In this document: positions 1-7,551 of the stretch, one piece after another
How positions within the stretch are numbered: position 1 is the first letter of the stretch
Layout of the letters: each line of letters starts with the position of its first letter
DNA from: Ruminiclostridium sp.
GTDB lineage: Bacteria; Bacillota; Clostridia; DSM-8532
Assembly (NCBI GenBank): GCA_003535195.1
Contig: DOHN01000078.1
Span: forward strand, 1-8,819
Reading direction: 5' to 3'
DNA: 8,819 nt
Translations under genes and position numbers: made by a program
Notes under the pieces: generated by a model
Databases searched by the model: none
What the model saw: only the letters and a program-made list of their open reading frames with translations
Told to the model about the DNA's origin: nothing

Positions 1-789
1 GAGAGCCGTTACCAGCATTCCCCTTGTCATGGCAGTGTTGGGTTCAAATGTGTTTTCCGCTGTGCCTGTGAAAAGTCCTCTGCCGACTACAAAGTCAATA
101 GCTTCTTTGCCCCAATGGGAGGAAATGTCGGTAAACCTGGCACTTGGAGCGGTGTAGCCCACCCCGTACACTGAGAAGTGACCGGTGGGAATCAGAAGGC
201 TTCCGCTGTTTGTGTCATAAGCAGAGCCTGGGATGCGCAGTGTGTTGCCGTTTGCGTCCACATATACGCCAAACAGGTAGGCGACAGCCTCATCCCCGGC
301 CGGTGTATAGGGGATAGAAATGGTGGCTGCTCCGCTGCCAAGACTGCTTAAATTAATACTATTGCCATCTTTGACATAGTTGATGCTGATGTTATATACC
401 GGTCTGTTTCCGAGGAGAGCCTTTGCTTCATTGGAAAGCCCTGTTGCCGGAGCGATGCTGATGCTGATATCGCCGCCGCTTTGCTTCTGGATTTCCTGCA
501 AGGCTTTAAGGTCAAGACCTAAGGAAACCGGTGCACCGTTTAGCTCAAGCTTAGATACCCCTGCGCTCACAAGGCTGTTCAGGGAATTGCGGGTCAAATT
601 CGCCGTCAGGGAGGTTGCGCCCTTGGGCATAGTGACATCCAGCCCCACAGCAATGCCGTTTGCTGTCTTACCCTGCGCCTTTGCGTCAGCCTGTGCTTTT
701 GCAATGGCGTCTGTTACGGATTTCTCCGGGATGGACGCGCTTGCCGAGCCGTTCTTGCCTGCGGTCGCTGTAACAGGAGCCGCCGCCAT
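1..789 (-). CDS. C-terminal part of SLH surface protein (frame-shifted from the upstream ORF, cut by window edge)
   Basis: This reading frame is open from 810 down to position 1. It has a TAA at 813-811 and its first ATG at 789, with no convincing ribosome site, so it is most likely the detached end of the protein encoded at 686-4270 and not an independent gene. It begins inside the Gly/Ala linker ([11 protein letters not shown]), runs through about 200 residues of a module that I recognise as commonly preceding SLH domains in gut Clostridia surface proteins (contains [16 protein letters not shown] and [13 protein letters not shown]), and then enters an SLH domain at about 135-1 ([20 protein letters not shown], then [17 protein letters not shown]). 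SLH domains bind pyruvylated secondary cell-wall polymer and hold proteins on the cell surface. These proteins usually carry two or three SLH copies, so the rest should lie left of the window. The fit to the family is strong. Whether the piece is translated depends on the frame break near 780. Confidence 0.85.
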   Translation of the reverse strand, partial: MAAAPVTATAGKNGSASASIPEKSVTDAIAKAQADAKAQGKTANGIAVGLDVTMPKGATSLTANLTRNSLNSLVSAGVSKLELNGAPVSLGLDLKALQEIQKQSGGDISISIAPATGLSNEAKALLGNRPVYNISINYVKDGNSINLSSLGSGAATISIPYTPAGDEAVAYLFGVYVDANGNTLRIPGSAYDTNSGSLLIPTGHFSVYGVGYTAPSARFTDISSHWGKEAIDFVVGRGLFTGTAENTFEPNTAMTRGMLVTAL

Positions 790-3700
790 TACCGCCGCTG
801 CTGTATGTGGTTACCGTAACCGTGCAGGAGGCCGTGTGCCCGCCGTCCGCCGAGGTGACGGTGATGACCGCTGTGCCGTTGCCGACTGCCGTCACTTTTC
901 CGCTTGCGTCCACAGTGGCAACCGCTGTGTTGCCGCTCTGCCATGTCACCGCTTTGTTGGTGGCATTGGCGGGGGAAACCGTGGCAACGAGGGTCGTTGT
1001 ATTGGGTGTGGTATTGCTGTAAAGGGAAACGCTTGATTTGTTCAGCGTTACGCCGGTGACGGTGTTTGTTGCCGGTGTACCGCCCTGTTGCGTCAGCGTA
1101 GCCGTCGCCGTATGGTTGGTGGCAACCTCCACCGTACCAGTATAGGTCTTGCCGCCTGCCGTCAGCGTAACGGTTTGACTCCCTGCGGGAAGCAGAAAGC
1201 ACAGCTTACCGCCCGCGCTGGTACGGTCACTGGAAACGCCATAGCCGGAGGCGGGGGCGGTAATTGCGTCTATAGCCGTTACCGCATTCACGTCGTCAAG
1301 GGTCAGCACAGCCTTGTAGACCTGTGTACCGTCTACTGTGATATTGCCGCCGGTGATATTGTAGTCGGAGAAATTCCCGCCCAATAGCGGTGTGCCGGTC
1401 AGAGCCAGGCTGCCGCTGCTCATATCGAGCTTTTTGCCGTTATGAATTCCCAACCCGCCGCCTGTGCCTTTGCCATTGGCGGTAACTGTGCCTGTGGTGG
1501 AGATAGTGATATCTCCCCGTTCCACCCAAATGCCGCTGGCATCGTCTCCTGTTGCAACGGTTGTGAGGCTTGCGCTGTCTGTGACGGTTACACCGTTTTG
1601 CCCATAGATTACCACTGCATAGGGGTTTGTGCCGGAGTTTGCACTTTCGGCATTCACCTGTGCATTGCCGCCGATAGCGAGAACCCTGACATCCACCGCT
1701 ACATGCCACGGGTCTTGGCTCCGGGAATCGATGGTCAGCGTGCCGCCGCTGCCGGTGATGCTGAGGCTGCCCTTACAGTAAAGGGCACTTGATGCGGTGC
1801 TTGCAATGGAAACATTGCCGCTGTATACAAGGTTTATTGTATCAGTGGACTGGCAGTTGATGGCGATGGGCCCGCCGCCGTAGCTGCTGTCCAGCGCCAA
1901 CGTAGCAGTGTTTGCTGTCCATGTCCAGCCTGTGCCGCTTTGGTTGGACGCAGGGTCTTTACCGGTTACGCCTCCTATGTCCATGGTGCCGGTGACGCTG
2001 CCGCCGCCCGGTGTATATTCATACGCTGTTGCGTTGGGGGCTGACCACGCGCTGTCAGACCAAGTTGTCCCGTTGCCCACGGCCTGCACTGCGAAGGTAT
2101 AGCTGCCTGCGCCCTCTGCTTGGATGGCGGCGGTAAAGTTAAGCTCGGGGGCGGTTACGCTGACCGGGCCGCCCTGTGCCGTGCCGCCTTTATAAAGCTG
2201 CACCTTGTAGCCCGTAGAGTTGGAAACCGCACTCCATTTTGCCTTGCCGGGGGCTGTGCTGTCCCAAGTAAGGCCGTCGGGGATGCCAAGCTGGGGTGGC
2301 ACCGCCGCACTCTTATACACCGCCACCGTCTGCGGATTGTTCGTTACATGGTACGATCCGAAATTCGCCACGCTCACGGTTACATCGCCCTCCTGCGCCA
2401 CGCCGGCAAGGGCAAGCGTCCATGTGGTGCCGGAGCCTGAAAGTGTTCCCTTTGTAACCGAGCCGGTGCCGTCTGCAACGGTGATTTTATCCGCCGTCAG
2501 GTCTGTTACGGATTGGTCGAAGGTCAGCACAATGCCGGTGGAATCCACCGAGCCGCTTGTGCCGCCGGTCTGTTCGGCCGTGAAAGTGGCAGCGGTTGGA
2601 ATGATATTATTAAAATGGGTTCCATCCCAGATATAGGTACCGGCGGAAATTTTCTGCGGGTCCGCAGCTTCTGACGCGGCGGTAACAGTAATATAGCCGG
2701 AATTTGTCACAAGAACATCTCTGTCTTTGATTGTATTCGGCATGGAATCGACTTCACTGCCTTCCGCAAAAACAATGCGTCCGCCATTATCACCCGATAC
2801 AACGGTTCTTTCGTTCAAGCTAAGGCCGGTCACACCATTACCCTGCAGTTCTAAGACAGCGTCATCAATGAAAACCGAGTTTGTGAGTGAATTATCTAAT
2901 ACTGAAAAAAATATGCCTGTGCCACCGGTGCCAACAACACTGACTTCGCTCCCGTTTAGGATATTTAAGGCAGCATCCTCCGTACTTCCTTTCAGAGCGG
3001 TTGTATTTGTTTTCGTATCCAGAGTTACTTCTGTATTGTCAAAGGTCAGGTCACTATAGCTGATACCAGCGGGTAGAACTCCCGCGTATAAGGCATCCAT
3101 CGTGATAACAACTGTGCTGTCTTCAAAATAATAGTCACCCTGCAGAAAGGTTGAACCGCTTTCACTATCCGACATAGTTACCGTACAGTTGGAAATTTGC
3201 ACTGGTGAATCTGTAAACGAACAAATTCCGTATGAATCTGCTTGAGGAGTCTTAATTTCCAGTGTTCCGCCGTTGATTTCCACTTCCGAATCTGGATAGA
3301 ACCATAAGCTATAGGCATTTTCTGCTTTTGGTTCAATGGTAATGTCGCAATCGGTTGCGGTCAAAGTGCCGGAAATGATATTATCAGCACTGTATACATT
3401 GAATGCAATGCCATTCAGGTTTAAGCTGCCGTTTACCTTCAGGATGCCGTCTGGAATACCGGTATTGCTATCACAGGTAAAGCTGCCTTCGCCTTCAATG
3501 GTAAGCTCGGTTTCAGCGGGTATGGTTAAAACACAAGAATTTAGCAGATAAATCTCTCCGCCAGAAGCAATGGAAAGGGTGTGATTTGCTCCTACTTCCA
3601 CAGAGTTATTTAAAGAAAAGCTGCTGTTAATGACGATATTGCTTGCTGTGTCACTGCTAAGAGCATTCGCTAACGTTGTTTCATCAGTAGGTGTGACGGT

Positions 3701-4270
3701 TGAGAGTGTGGAAGGTTCGTCTCCAAGCAAAGAAAAGAGTAGAGGTGCTTCTTCTTCCGCTTCCTGCACGGTTATGGTAATTTCCGGAAGGCTGATACCC
3801 TCATTTAGGGTGATGCCGTCGGGCAATTCCAGCGCAGGGGTAAACACATAGTCCCCCTCGGCATCGCCGTTATATTCCGGGTCGGAAGTCCAGCCGGACA
3901 CATCCACAGTGGTTTCCTCCGTGATTTCCTGTGTTTCTTCCTGTTGCTCCTGCGCCTCGCTGTCTGTGGCGGTGTCATTGCCGCTGACGGTCACTGTAAC
4001 AGCGGAGCCGGTGGTGGTCGTGACCGTTCTTGTGACGGTGACCGCCAGCTCTGTCGGCAGGTCAAGGTCTTTCTCCGCGGTGCCGGTTGCCACCGTCTTT
4101 GCGGCAATATCCTCATCCAAAGCCGTAAAAGCGGTAATCTCACCGCTGGTTCCCAGCCCTGCGCCGGAATCCTTTGCATTTGTTTCGGCAAACGCCACCG
4201 TCGGCAGCATGGTTACCACCATGCACACCGACAGAAACAGACTGCCGATTTGTTTCCATGTTCGATTCAT
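686..4270 (-). CDS. Secreted multidomain surface protein, N-terminal 1194 residues (beta-helix, Ig-like, FN3-like, BIG2); frameshifted before its SLH anchor
   Basis: The signal peptide is residues 1-28 (charged MNRTWK, hydrophobic core, cleavage likely after AFA). A Thr/Val- then Glu/Gln-rich stretch (76-120) leads to a small Ig-like repeat at 122-169 ([24 protein letters not shown]). Residues about 190-550 are short repeated beta strands rich in Asn/Gly/Ser/Thr, consistent with a right-handed beta-helix. An Ig-like module follows at 558-652, an FN3-like module at 658-752, a second beta-helix-like region at 760-985, a small beta domain at 985-1060, and a BIG2 domain at 1070-1153 ([32 protein letters not shown]). 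No catalytic motif is recognised; adhesion or glycan binding is inference. The start is set by AGGAGG at 4286-4281, ten bases from the ATG. The ORF runs out of its proper frame near 780 and ends in about 30 junk residues; the natural C-terminus is in the frame at 789-1. It probably forms an operon with the DUF2442-like gene 30 bases upstream. Confidence 0.88.
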   Translation of the reverse strand: MNRTWKQIGSLFLSVCMVVTMLPTVAFAETNAKDSGAGLGTSGEITAFTALDEDIAAKTVATGTAEKDLDLPTELAVTVTRTVTTTTGSAVTVTVSGNDTATDSEAQEQQEETQEITEETTVDVSGWTSDPEYNGDAEGDYVFTPALELPDGITLNEGISLPEITITVQEAEEEAPLLFSLLGDEPSTLSTVTPTDETTLANALSSDTASNIVINSSFSLNNSVEVGANHTLSIASGGEIYLLNSCVLTIPAETELTIEGEGSFTCDSNTGIPDGILKVNGSLNLNGIAFNVYSADNIISGTLTATDCDITIEPKAENAYSLWFYPDSEVEINGGTLEIKTPQADSYGICSFTDSPVQISNCTVTMSDSESGSTFLQGDYYFEDSTVVITMDALYAGVLPAGISYSDLTFDNTEVTLDTKTNTTALKGSTEDAALNILNGSEVSVVGTGGTGIFFSVLDNSLTNSVFIDDAVLELQGNGVTGLSLNERTVVSGDNGGRIVFAEGSEVDSMPNTIKDRDVLVTNSGYITVTAASEAADPQKISAGTYIWDGTHFNNIIPTAATFTAEQTGGTSGSVDSTGIVLTFDQSVTDLTADKITVADGTGSVTKGTLSGSGTTWTLALAGVAQEGDVTVSVANFGSYHVTNNPQTVAVYKSAAVPPQLGIPDGLTWDSTAPGKAKWSAVSNSTGYKVQLYKGGTAQGGPVSVTAPELNFTAAIQAEGAGSYTFAVQAVGNGTTWSDSAWSAPNATAYEYTPGGGSVTGTMDIGGVTGKDPASNQSGTGWTWTANTATLALDSSYGGGPIAINCQSTDTINLVYSGNVSIASTASSALYCKGSLSITGSGGTLTIDSRSQDPWHVAVDVRVLAIGGNAQVNAESANSGTNPYAVVIYGQNGVTVTDSASLTTVATGDDASGIWVERGDITISTTGTVTANGKGTGGGLGIHNGKKLDMSSGSLALTGTPLLGGNFSDYNITGGNITVDGTQVYKAVLTLDDVNAVTAIDAITAPASGYGVSSDRTSAGGKLCFLLPAGSQTVTLTAGGKTYTGTVEVATNHTATATLTQQGGTPATNTVTGVTLNKSSVSLYSNTTPNTTTLVATVSPANATNKAVTWQSGNTAVATVDASGKVTAVGNGTAVITVTSADGGHTASCTVTVTTYSSGGNGGGSCYSDRRQERLGKRVHPGEIRNRRHCKSTG
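773..812 (-). other. Frame break in Gly-rich linker of the surface protein
   Basis: The upstream frame reads [13 protein letters not shown] and then turns into unrelated residues ([15 protein letters not shown]) ending at the stop at 688-686. The frame one base further on reads [20 protein letters not shown], the normal continuation of this family, and stays open to the window edge. The switch must fall between the stop of the second frame (813-811) and the stop of the first (688-686). Sense of the protein puts it at the three GGC codons at about 787-779. One extra base, or two lost bases, would explain it. There is no homopolymer and no slippery heptamer, so programmed frameshifting is not suggested. 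A sequencing or assembly error or a genuine mutation are both possible. Confidence 0.85.
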
Positions 4271-4280
4271 ACAAATATTA

Positions 4281-4286
4281 CCTCCT
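4281..4286 (-). promoter_or_regulatory. Ribosome binding site of the surface protein
   Basis: A perfect AGGAGG lies ten bases before the ATG at 4270-4268, inside the 30-base gap after the DUF2442-like gene. It fixes the start of the signal peptide and suggests strong, independent translation initiation within a shared transcript. Confidence 0.8.
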
Positions 4287-4300
4287 CATTCATTGTTTTT

Positions 4301-4534
4301 TTAAACAGACAGCCAGTGCAGGATTTCTTCCAGAGCGATCCGGGGACCGTCCCGCCAAAAAATGCTCTGGCCGTCGGTATTCGGGCGGGGCAGGACCTCC
4401 AGATCCCGCAGGCTGTCATAGCTGTGATCCATTTCCGGCAGGCGCTGGGTATCAAACAGGATCAGATGACCATTGTTCAGCTCAATGTCCAGCGTCTGGC
4501 CGTCCACGATGTCCACTCGGGTAATTTGCAGCAT
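4301..4534 (-). CDS. Small DUF2442-like protein (77 aa)
   Basis: A 77-residue soluble protein with no signal peptide or membrane segment. It resembles the DUF2442 family: an opening strand pair (ITRVDIVDGQTLDIELNNG), a middle FD...L segment, and the family-typical ending in which an aromatic/Trp-Gly strand is followed by a short helix (IFWRDGPRIALEEILHWL). The molecular role of this family is not established; some members sit beside toxin-antitoxin-like genes, but no partner of that kind is visible here. The start at 4534 is supported by GAGGTGA at 4547-4541, six bases upstream. It precedes the large surface protein by 30 bases on the same strand with no terminator between them, so they are probably co-transcribed. 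Alternative: a lineage-specific small protein with only structural resemblance to DUF2442. Confidence 0.75.
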   Translation of the reverse strand: MLQITRVDIVDGQTLDIELNNGHLILFDTQRLPEMDHSYDSLRDLEVLPRPNTDGQSIFWRDGPRIALEEILHWLSV

Positions 4535-4540
4535 ACGTTA

Positions 4541-4547
4541 TCACCTC
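4541..4547 (-). promoter_or_regulatory. Ribosome binding site of the DUF2442-like gene
   Basis: GAGGTGA on the minus strand, six bases before the ATG at 4534-4532. It supports this start and shows that the small ORF is a real gene. No convincing sigma-A promoter for this strand could be picked out in 4548-4700. Confidence 0.7.
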
Positions 4548-4618
4548 ATTTCTGCCGGTTCCGCTTTTACGTTCCGAAACAATCCAAGCGTAGCAAAATA
4601 ATTTTCCTTTGTGTGGAA

Positions 4619-4636
4619 GGTTAAGAAATCTTGACC
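4619..4636. repeat. Short inverted repeat in the divergent region, candidate operator
   Basis: GGTTAAGA (4619-4626), two A's, then TCTTGACC (4629-4636). Seven of eight positions pair and the eighth would be a G-T wobble. It lies between the divergent DUF2442/surface-protein operon and the response regulator gene, about 45 bases upstream of the regulator's -10 box. There is no T-run, so it is not a terminator. An operator role is inference from position and symmetry; an 18-base imperfect palindrome can also occur by chance in AT-rich DNA. Confidence 0.35.
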
Positions 4637-4681
4637 GTTTTCTGAAAAAAACTTTGCGGCGTTCTATTTTGACATAAAATA

Positions 4682-4690
4682 TGGTAAAAT
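4682..4690 (+). promoter_or_regulatory. Extended -10 promoter of the response regulator
   Basis: TGGTAAAAT is an extended -10 (TG-N-TAAAAT, five of six against TATAAT). A start of transcription near 4697 would leave a leader of about 19 bases carrying the GGAGGTG ribosome site at 4704-4710. No good -35 lies at 16-18 bases. The TTGACA at 4669-4674 is only ten bases away and cannot pair with this -10 in the usual way, although it could be part of a regulator site. Confidence 0.5.
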
Positions 4691-4703
4691 GATTCCAGAA
4701 AAC

Positions 4704-4710
4704 GGAGGTG
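4704..4710 (+). promoter_or_regulatory. Ribosome binding site that sets the response regulator start
   Basis: GGAGGTG lies just upstream of the ATG at 4716 (seven bases after GGAGG), which gives the normal receiver-domain beginning MKKAKLLLVEDE. The longer in-frame start at 4689 would place this ribosome site inside the coding region and has none of its own. Confidence 0.8.
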
Positions 4711-4715
4711 ATGGG

Positions 4716-5402
4716 ATGAAGAAAGCAAAGCTCTTACTGGTGGAGGATGAAGCCGACGTACTAGAAATCAACCGGGAATACTTTGAAGGCAAGGGGTATG
4801 AGGCAGTCTGCGCGGCCACCCTTACAAAGACGCGGTTTTTGCTGGAGGAACACGCCCCGGATCTGATTCTTTTGGATGTCATGATGCCGGACGGCTCCGG
4901 CTTTGATTTTTGCGCCGAGCTACGGGAAAAAACAAACGCCCCCATCATCTTCCTGACATGCAGGGACGAAAATGAGAGCGTGGTAAAAGGCCTTTTGCAG
5001 GGCGGGGACGATTATGTCACCAAGCCCTATGATTTGAATGTACTTAGCGCGCGTGTGGCGGCGCAGCTCCGCAGAGCCGGGGTTATGACGGCGGGAAAAA
5101 TTGAGCTTTCCCCTCTGACCATTGATTTTCTGTCCGGGGAAGCGGCGCTTAATGGGGAGCGCATCCCCCTGACGCAAAAGGAATTACAGCTTCTTGGGTG
5201 CTTTGTCTTGTTTGCGGGTCGGCGGCTCAGCTGTGAAGAAATCTACCGCCGTGCGTGGGGCGAGATGACCCCTGTCGCTTCGGGAACCATCAAGACCCAT
5301 GTGGCGAATCTTCGCAAGAAGCTGAAGCTGGATGACGGCGGTTGGTTTGAGCTGGTAAGCTCCGGCAGGAACGAGTACATCTTCAGCAAGGTGCGGTATT
5401 AG
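4716..5402 (+). CDS. OmpR-family two-component response regulator (228 aa)
   Basis: A cytoplasmic DNA-binding regulator switched by phosphorylation. Receiver domain, residues 4-118: acidic pocket E10-D11, phospho-acceptor D54 (LILLDVMMPDGSG), switch T81, and conserved K103 (VTKPYD). Output domain, about 128-226: a winged helix of the OmpR/PhoB type, with the recognition helix in SGTIKTHVANLRKKLK (189-204). The final wing reads FELVSSGRNEYIF in place of the usual V-R-G-x-G-Y-x-F pattern, a divergence that may affect DNA contact. Length is normal for the family. The start at 4716 is chosen for its ribosome site. The histidine kinase gene faces it and overlaps its last 20 bases. That kinase is the likely phosphate donor, and the divergent surface-protein operon is a plausible target. 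Partner and target are inferred from position. Confidence 0.93.
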   Translation: MKKAKLLLVEDEADVLEINREYFEGKGYEAVCAATLTKTRFLLEEHAPDLILLDVMMPDGSGFDFCAELREKTNAPIIFLTCRDENESVVKGLLQGGDDYVTKPYDLNVLSARVAAQLRRAGVMTAGKIELSPLTIDFLSGEAALNGERIPLTQKELQLLGCFVLFAGRRLSCEEIYRRAWGEMTPVASGTIKTHVANLRKKLKLDDGGWFELVSSGRNEYIFSKVRY

Positions 5403-7398
5403 CCACCGCTGCGGGCAGCGTGAAGAACACGGAGGTACCGTGCCCTTTCTCGCTTTCTATCCGGATGGTTCCGCCGTGCTGTTCGATAATATGCTTGCAG
5501 ATGTATAACCCAAGTCCGGTGCCGGTGTCCTGACCGCCACCGGATTTTTCTTTTTTCACGTACCGCTCAAAGATATGGGGCAGTCGCTCCGCTTCAATTC
5601 CAACGCCGGTATCCGACACACAGACGAGAATACCGGCATTTTCCTTCCCAGCAGATATGGTTATTAGGCCGTCGGCGGTAAAGCGCACCGCGTTGGAAAT
5701 CAGGTTGACAACGACCTGCGAAATCCGCGCCGGGTCGGCATAGACGGCAGGAAGCCCGCTTTCGATGCAGATGTTCAGCTGGTTGCGGTTTTTGTTCAGG
5801 ATGGGGTAATGGGTTTCCACGGCGGCATGGATGATTTCATCCGCATAGCACCACACCGGCTCCATGACCATGCGCCCCTCCTCCATGCGGGTCACGTCCA
5901 GAATTTGGCCCACCATCAGGGAAAGCCGCTCCGCCTCGGAGGAAATAAGGGCCATCCGGCGGGATATTTCGCCGGTCTCCAGCGTATCCGGTTTTTCGGC
6001 AAGCTGCTTCGTGGTCTGCGCATAGCCGGAAATAACCGTCAGCGGGGTTTTCAGCTCGTGGGAGATATTCCCCAAAAACTCGGTTTTCAGCTGATTCAGG
6101 CTTTCCAGCACCGTTTTTTCTGCGTCCAGCTTCTGCTCCGCTTCCTTCGCTTCCGAGAGTATCCGGTTGTTCATCAGGAAAAGGGACACCGTCTGCGCCA
6201 GCACGAACACCAGCATAGCGGCTTCGGATATGGGCGCGTTGGCCCCATCGCCCAAAACATCGCTGTACATGACGATGTCGGATACTGCGGCAAGGAAAAA
6301 CACCGCAATGCCGAACAGGGTGGCGCCCTGTTCCTTCGTGGGGCGGCGCATACTCCAAAGCACACCGGCGATGCCGGGCACAATGCACAGAACCAGCAGT
6401 ATCTGATAATAGCCCAGTACCGACGTATAGAGAATGGAATCACCAAACAGCACGAGTATCCCGTAAACGCAGGAGCCGATGATGGCCGTATATTGAATGC
6501 CGCGTAAAATTGGGCTTGCCGCGTACTGACCCAGATACAATGAAAGAAAAACCGTCAGCAGCACCATGCTCAGGTATTCCAACATAAACGAGAGATTCCC
6601 GTTTATGGGAAAGTATGTCCACGCCTGGCTTTGCAGGCATTCCCGCAGCGCCATGACAACACAGGCCAGCGCGAAATACAGGGTCACTCTTGTGCGGGAC
6701 AGCAGCAGGTAAATGCCCAGCAGCAATGATGCCGCGCACAGAAGCGCGCCCGCGACTGCCATCCCCTTGATCCGGTTGAAAGCAAAGGGATCGGAAGTGG
6801 TTCCAGCTTTGCTCAGGCTCAGCGACCCAAGGGATGCGCCCCTTTTGGCATGATAAAACTGCGCGCTGTGGAGGATGATTTCCATTTTGCCGTCTATGGC
6901 GGACGCGGAGACTGTGATATTGTTCTCCCATACCTCGGTGTCCTGCTTGGTGGTTCCCGGATGGCCTGTCTGTGCTGCCAGTTCGCCGTTCACATAGACA
7001 CGCATGGCATGACGGCCGTTAAGGTTGAACACCAGCGTGTAAATATCATCGTCCGGCAGGAGCAGAACAAACCGCTGGGAGAGGTAGTCCGCCCTGATTT
7101 CTACGCAGCGGTCAATGCTTTCGGGGACGGCAGTGTACGCATTTTTCGGCGTCAGGTATGTATTGGGGTAATAGGCTTCCGGCAGAGTTAGATGGACAGT
7201 GGTGCTTTCCGAATCCGCTATACTTGTCAGATCGTACACGCCGTTCTGTTCCGCGATGGTAATTTTCTCCGGTGCTTCCGGAAATCGGACCAGCGTCATC
7301 AGCGCGGCTACAGTAAGAAGGGCAGCCAACAGGATAAACAGCAGCTTATGCTTTTGCAATATACCCGAAAAATAAAACCGGGCATCTCCCTTTTCCAT
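5383..7398 (-). CDS. 7TMR-DISM-type sensor histidine kinase (671 aa)
   Basis: A membrane sensor kinase. One transmembrane helix (about 18-37) leads to an extracellular beta-rich domain of about 170 residues (40-205, with RVYVNGELAAQTG) resembling the jelly-roll domains of 7TMR-DISM receptors, which are predicted to bind carbohydrates. Seven hydrophobic helices follow at roughly 212-410, then a coiled coil (412-440). The HisKA domain carries phospho-acceptor H447 (FLGNISHELKTPLT). The ATPase domain has its N box at 562-572 (VVNLISNAVRF), G1 at D596 (SDTGVGI), an F box (HIFERY) and G2 at 626-630 (GTGLGLYICKHI). All catalytic motifs are intact. The start at 7398 is preceded by AAGGAG and a promoter at 7432-7440; extending upstream would run into pgi head-on. 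The stop lies inside the response regulator gene, and the two convergent genes overlap by 20 bases. It probably phosphorylates that regulator. The ligand is unknown; a glycan or sugar is a guess. Confidence 0.92.
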   Translation of the reverse strand: MEKGDARFYFSGILQKHKLLFILLAALLTVAALMTLVRFPEAPEKITIAEQNGVYDLTSIADSESTTVHLTLPEAYYPNTYLTPKNAYTAVPESIDRCVEIRADYLSQRFVLLLPDDDIYTLVFNLNGRHAMRVYVNGELAAQTGHPGTTKQDTEVWENNITVSASAIDGKMEIILHSAQFYHAKRGASLGSLSLSKAGTTSDPFAFNRIKGMAVAGALLCAASLLLGIYLLLSRTRVTLYFALACVVMALRECLQSQAWTYFPINGNLSFMLEYLSMVLLTVFLSLYLGQYAASPILRGIQYTAIIGSCVYGILVLFGDSILYTSVLGYYQILLVLCIVPGIAGVLWSMRRPTKEQGATLFGIAVFFLAAVSDIVMYSDVLGDGANAPISEAAMLVFVLAQTVSLFLMNNRILSEAKEAEQKLDAEKTVLESLNQLKTEFLGNISHELKTPLTVISGYAQTTKQLAEKPDTLETGEISRRMALISSEAERLSLMVGQILDVTRMEEGRMVMEPVWCYADEIIHAAVETHYPILNKNRNQLNICIESGLPAVYADPARISQVVVNLISNAVRFTADGLITISAGKENAGILVCVSDTGVGIEAERLPHIFERYVKKEKSGGGQDTGTGLGLYICKHIIEQHGGTIRIESEKGHGTSVFFTLPAAVANTAPC

Positions 7399-7405
7399 GC
7401 GGCCA

Positions 7406-7411
7406 CTCCTT
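7406..7411 (-). promoter_or_regulatory. Ribosome binding site that sets the kinase start
   Basis: AAGGAG on the minus strand, seven bases before the ATG at 7398-7396. It decides between this start and the ATG six codons upstream (7416), whose coding sequence would include this site, or the far upstream ATG at 7701 inside pgi. Confidence 0.75.
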
Positions 7412-7431
7412 TTCATCACTTTATGCGAATG

Positions 7432-7440
7432 ATTATACCA
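7432..7440 (-). promoter_or_regulatory. Extended -10 promoter of the histidine kinase
   Basis: On the minus strand TGGTATAAT is a perfect TATAAT with the TG extension. The -35 position (TATTCA at 7460-7455, 17-base spacer) matches only three of six bases, which suggests reliance on the extended -10 or on an activator. Transcription would start near 7425, leaving a leader of about 27 bases with the AAGGAG site. Confidence 0.65.
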
Positions 7441-7477
7441 TACGGGACAAAAAATGAATATTACGGAGCTTCGCAGC

Positions 7478-7513
7478 GATTGTGTCAATTTACTGTAGGA
7501 AATTGACACGATC
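7478..7513. repeat. Strong inverted repeat midway between divergent kinase and pgi promoters, candidate operator
   Basis: Left arm GATTGTGTCAATTT (7478-7491), 8-base spacer, right arm AAATTGACACGATC (7500-7513). Thirteen of fourteen positions pair and the remaining one is a T-G pair. Each arm contains a perfect TTGACA, reading outward. The centre (7495.5) is 62 bases from the pgi -10 and 61 bases from the kinase -10. No T-run follows on either strand, so it is not an intrinsic terminator. It is most likely a binding site for a dimeric regulator acting on both promoters, although the TTGACA elements could also be -35 boxes of additional weak promoters. The binding protein is unknown. Confidence 0.6.
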
Positions 7514-7551
7514 AGCGTATTCAAAATAGATGTATTTAGATGAGTGCTGTA

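Noticed and set aside
779..787. Programmed ribosomal frameshift or phase-variable repeat at the Gly linker
   Set aside because: There is no slippery heptamer, stop codon or homopolymer at the site. Three GGC units slip by multiples of three and would not change frame.
4548..4618. Sigma-A promoter for the DUF2442/surface-protein operon
   Set aside because: A promoter must exist, but the candidates here (for example a TACGCT box with poor -35) match too weakly to report as a feature.
3944..4624. Long plus-strand ORF antisense to the surface-protein start (226 codons)
   Set aside because: It lies opposite the signal peptide, DUF2442-like gene and intergenic region, has low-complexity Arg/Cys-rich sense and no ribosome site. 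It is a shadow of the minus-strand genes.
4669..4690. TTGACA plus TAAAAT read as a standard -35/-10 pair for the response regulator
   Set aside because: The spacer is only ten bases. The -10 is better explained as an extended -10, and no other -10 lies 16-18 bases after the TTGACA.
4689..4715. In-frame upstream ATG of the response regulator
   Set aside because: It would add nine residues that include the translated ribosome site (MIPENGGDG) and has no ribosome site of its own.
5809..6507. Plus-strand ORF inside the kinase gene (232 codons)
   Set aside because: Antisense to the kinase catalytic and membrane region, rich in His/Arg/Gln with no domain sense. It is a by-product of GC-rich codons on the real strand.
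7478..7513. The strong inverted repeat as an intrinsic terminator
   Set aside because: Neither strand has a T-run after the stem, the arms are AT-rich, and it lies upstream of both flanking genes, where no transcript needs to end.
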